64,000 bases of DNA, taken from assembly GCA_017302895.1 (NCBI GenBank), contig JAFLBV010000002.1:496001-560000 (forward strand), read 5' to 3'. Positions within the stretch are counted from its first letter, which is position 1. Every line of letters starts with the position of its first letter. This stretch comes from Ignavibacteria bacterium (GTDB lineage Bacteria; Bacteroidota; Ignavibacteria; Ignavibacteriales; Ignavibacteriaceae). The position numbers and the translations under genes are program-made. Under the pieces are notes generated by a model, which did not search any database, had not been told where the DNA came from, and was given only the letters and a program-made list of their open reading frames with translations. Below, piece after piece: positions 63,425 through 64,000 of this stretch.

Positions 63425-63452
63425 ATGTTGTAACATCGAAAATCTGTTTTCG
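63425..63452. promoter_or_regulatory. Two adjacent dyads upstream of the leader ORF
   Basis: ATGTTGTAACAT (63425-63436, arms ATGTT/AACAT) is directly followed by CGAAAA-TCTG-TTTTCG (63437-63452). They lie 5 to 32 nt before the leader ATG. They may be protein-binding sites or the end of a 5' leader; no regulator is known. Confidence 0.35.
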
Positions 63453-63517
63453 GTTCCCTGCTACTGATTTTTTCTTTAACACACTCTTCTGAAAACCGGA
63501 TATCGAAATTCCAAGTA

Positions 63518-63547
63518 TTGTATCTAACAAAAAAAATTGTATGTTTA
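63518..63547 (+). promoter_or_regulatory. Candidate -33/-7 promoter for the last gene
   Basis: TTG at 63518-63520, a 19-nt spacer, then TATGTTTA at 63540-63547 (seven of eight match TAnnTTTG). This is 34 nt before the ATG at 63582. Confidence 0.35.
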
Positions 63548-63581
63548 AAATTGTTATTTTCTCAGTTAGATTGATACTAAA

Positions 63582-64000
63582 ATGAGTTATCACACAATCG
63601 CGTATAGTAACAAACTCGCACTGCCCCTAAGGAAAGAGCTTGAAAGAATATTCTTTTTCAATCTGAACCAGTCATCCCACCTCGATAAAATTCAAAAAAC
63701 CATCGAATCCGACGGCTTGATAAGCATAATCGAAGAAAAGGATCACCTTAAACTTCAGTTTGAAAAAAGTGAGACGGAATCCCTGTTCGCCCTCGACAGT
63801 GAAAAAAATGACGCCGCACTTCTTGGTGTCATATGCTACAAGTTCCAAAACGAAAAATGTCATATTCTTCATATCGCCGTCGACCCCGATTGCGCTACTA
63901 AAGGACACTTTGAGTCGGAACTTCTTACCTACCGGTTAATCGAAAAAGTAAGAAAGATCGCCGTCAATAAACGGGTCGAAAGTCTTGTTCTCCCCTATAC
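63582..64000 (+). CDS. Unassigned protein, N-terminal part (possible GNAT-like)
   Basis: An ATG at 63582 opens a frame that stays open through the window edge (139 codons). The translation starts MSYHTIAYSNKLALPLRKEL. The later part LLGVICYKFQNEKCHILHIAV, then FESELLTYRLIEKVRKIAV, has the beta4-beta5-alpha pattern of an N-acetyltransferase, but lacks a clear acetyl-CoA loop (R/QxxGxG/A). The even codon use and upstream promoter candidate support a real gene. An overlapping minus-strand frame at 63672-63908 is judged a shadow. Confidence 0.6.
   Translation, partial: MSYHTIAYSNKLALPLRKELERIFFFNLNQSSHLDKIQKTIESDGLISIIEEKDHLKLQFEKSETESLFALDSEKNDAALLGVICYKFQNEKCHILHIAVDPDCATKGHFESELLTYRLIEKVRKIAVNKRVESLVLPY

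Noticed and set aside
63415-63425. TATAAT overlapping the leader ATG taken as the promoter
   Set aside because: If it were the -10 box the leader ATG would not be in the transcript. It is kept as a doubt about the leader, not reported as a promoter.
63672-63908. 78-codon minus-strand frame near the right edge
   Set aside because: The rightward frame from 63582 is longer, open to the edge and has a promoter candidate; the minus frame is its shadow.

Overview
The window looks like one stretch of chromosome from a Bacteroidota/Chlorobiota-group bacterium, most likely Ignavibacteria. This is inferred from the gene families. Six proteins end in type IX secretion (T9SS) C-terminal sorting domains, five of them of the PNPF-type usual in that lineage. 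There are also a PorV/PorQ-family barrel, TonB receptors with CarboxypepD_reg domains, a menaquinone pathway, a eukaryote-type citrate synthase, and candidate promoters of the Bacteroidetes -33/-7 type (TTG-N19-TAnnTTTG). Base composition and gene style are even throughout. I see no phage, insertion sequence, CRISPR array, rRNA or tRNA.

Layout. 1-10.5 kb holds a GNAT fragment, citrate synthase, HtpG, a membrane-anchored PHP phosphoesterase, a K+/H+ antiporter, a REC-AraC regulator with a decayed kinase-like front end, an aldo/keto reductase and an outer-membrane barrel. 10.6-15.5 kb holds a GT2 glycosyltransferase, a nucleoside salvage pair (nupC-punA), rsmE, a small barrel protein and a hotdog thioesterase. 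15.5-22.3 kb is a tight leftward operon clpS-dacB-glutaminyl cyclase-menH-menB-menA-menE. 22.4-24.7 kb is etfB-etfA-DUF151 nuclease. 24.8-37.2 kb is a long leftward run: an SGNH hydrolase, pyrG, purN, purH, then the rod-shape genes mreB-mreC-mreD-mrdA-rodA, then pyrF and a DUF2851 gene. 37.2-40.3 kb holds an Omp28/thioredoxin-like secreted protein, a DinB protein and a VWA-OmpA lipoprotein. 40.5-43.7 kb is a three-gene metal-associated cluster (HYC_CC_PP protein, TonB receptor, YHS protein). 43.8-58.1 kb is dominated by a leftward run of eight genes: an M20 peptidase, a cyanophycinase-like S51 peptidase, a T9SS protein, an RpiR regulator, a TonB receptor, a large T9SS surface protein, a PorV-like barrel and a second S51 peptidase carrying a sorting domain. 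I read it as a candidate peptide-scavenging locus. 58.3-61.3 kb encodes a secreted Asp-box propeller protein. 61.4-63.4 kb is cysK and cysE preceded by a leader ORF, and the window ends inside an unassigned gene.

The most striking finding is that 36-codon ORF at 63310-63420, upstream of cysE-cysK on the same strand. Eight of nine consecutive codons (24-32) are cysteine codons. That is the expected architecture of a cysteine-sensing translational attenuator, and I know of no such element described in this phylum. Other points worth a look are a secreted S51 peptidase with a degenerate second S51 copy, the kinase-like regulator lacking its phospho-acceptor histidine, and three convergent gene pairs whose stop codons overlap by 4 bp at the centre of inverted repeats.
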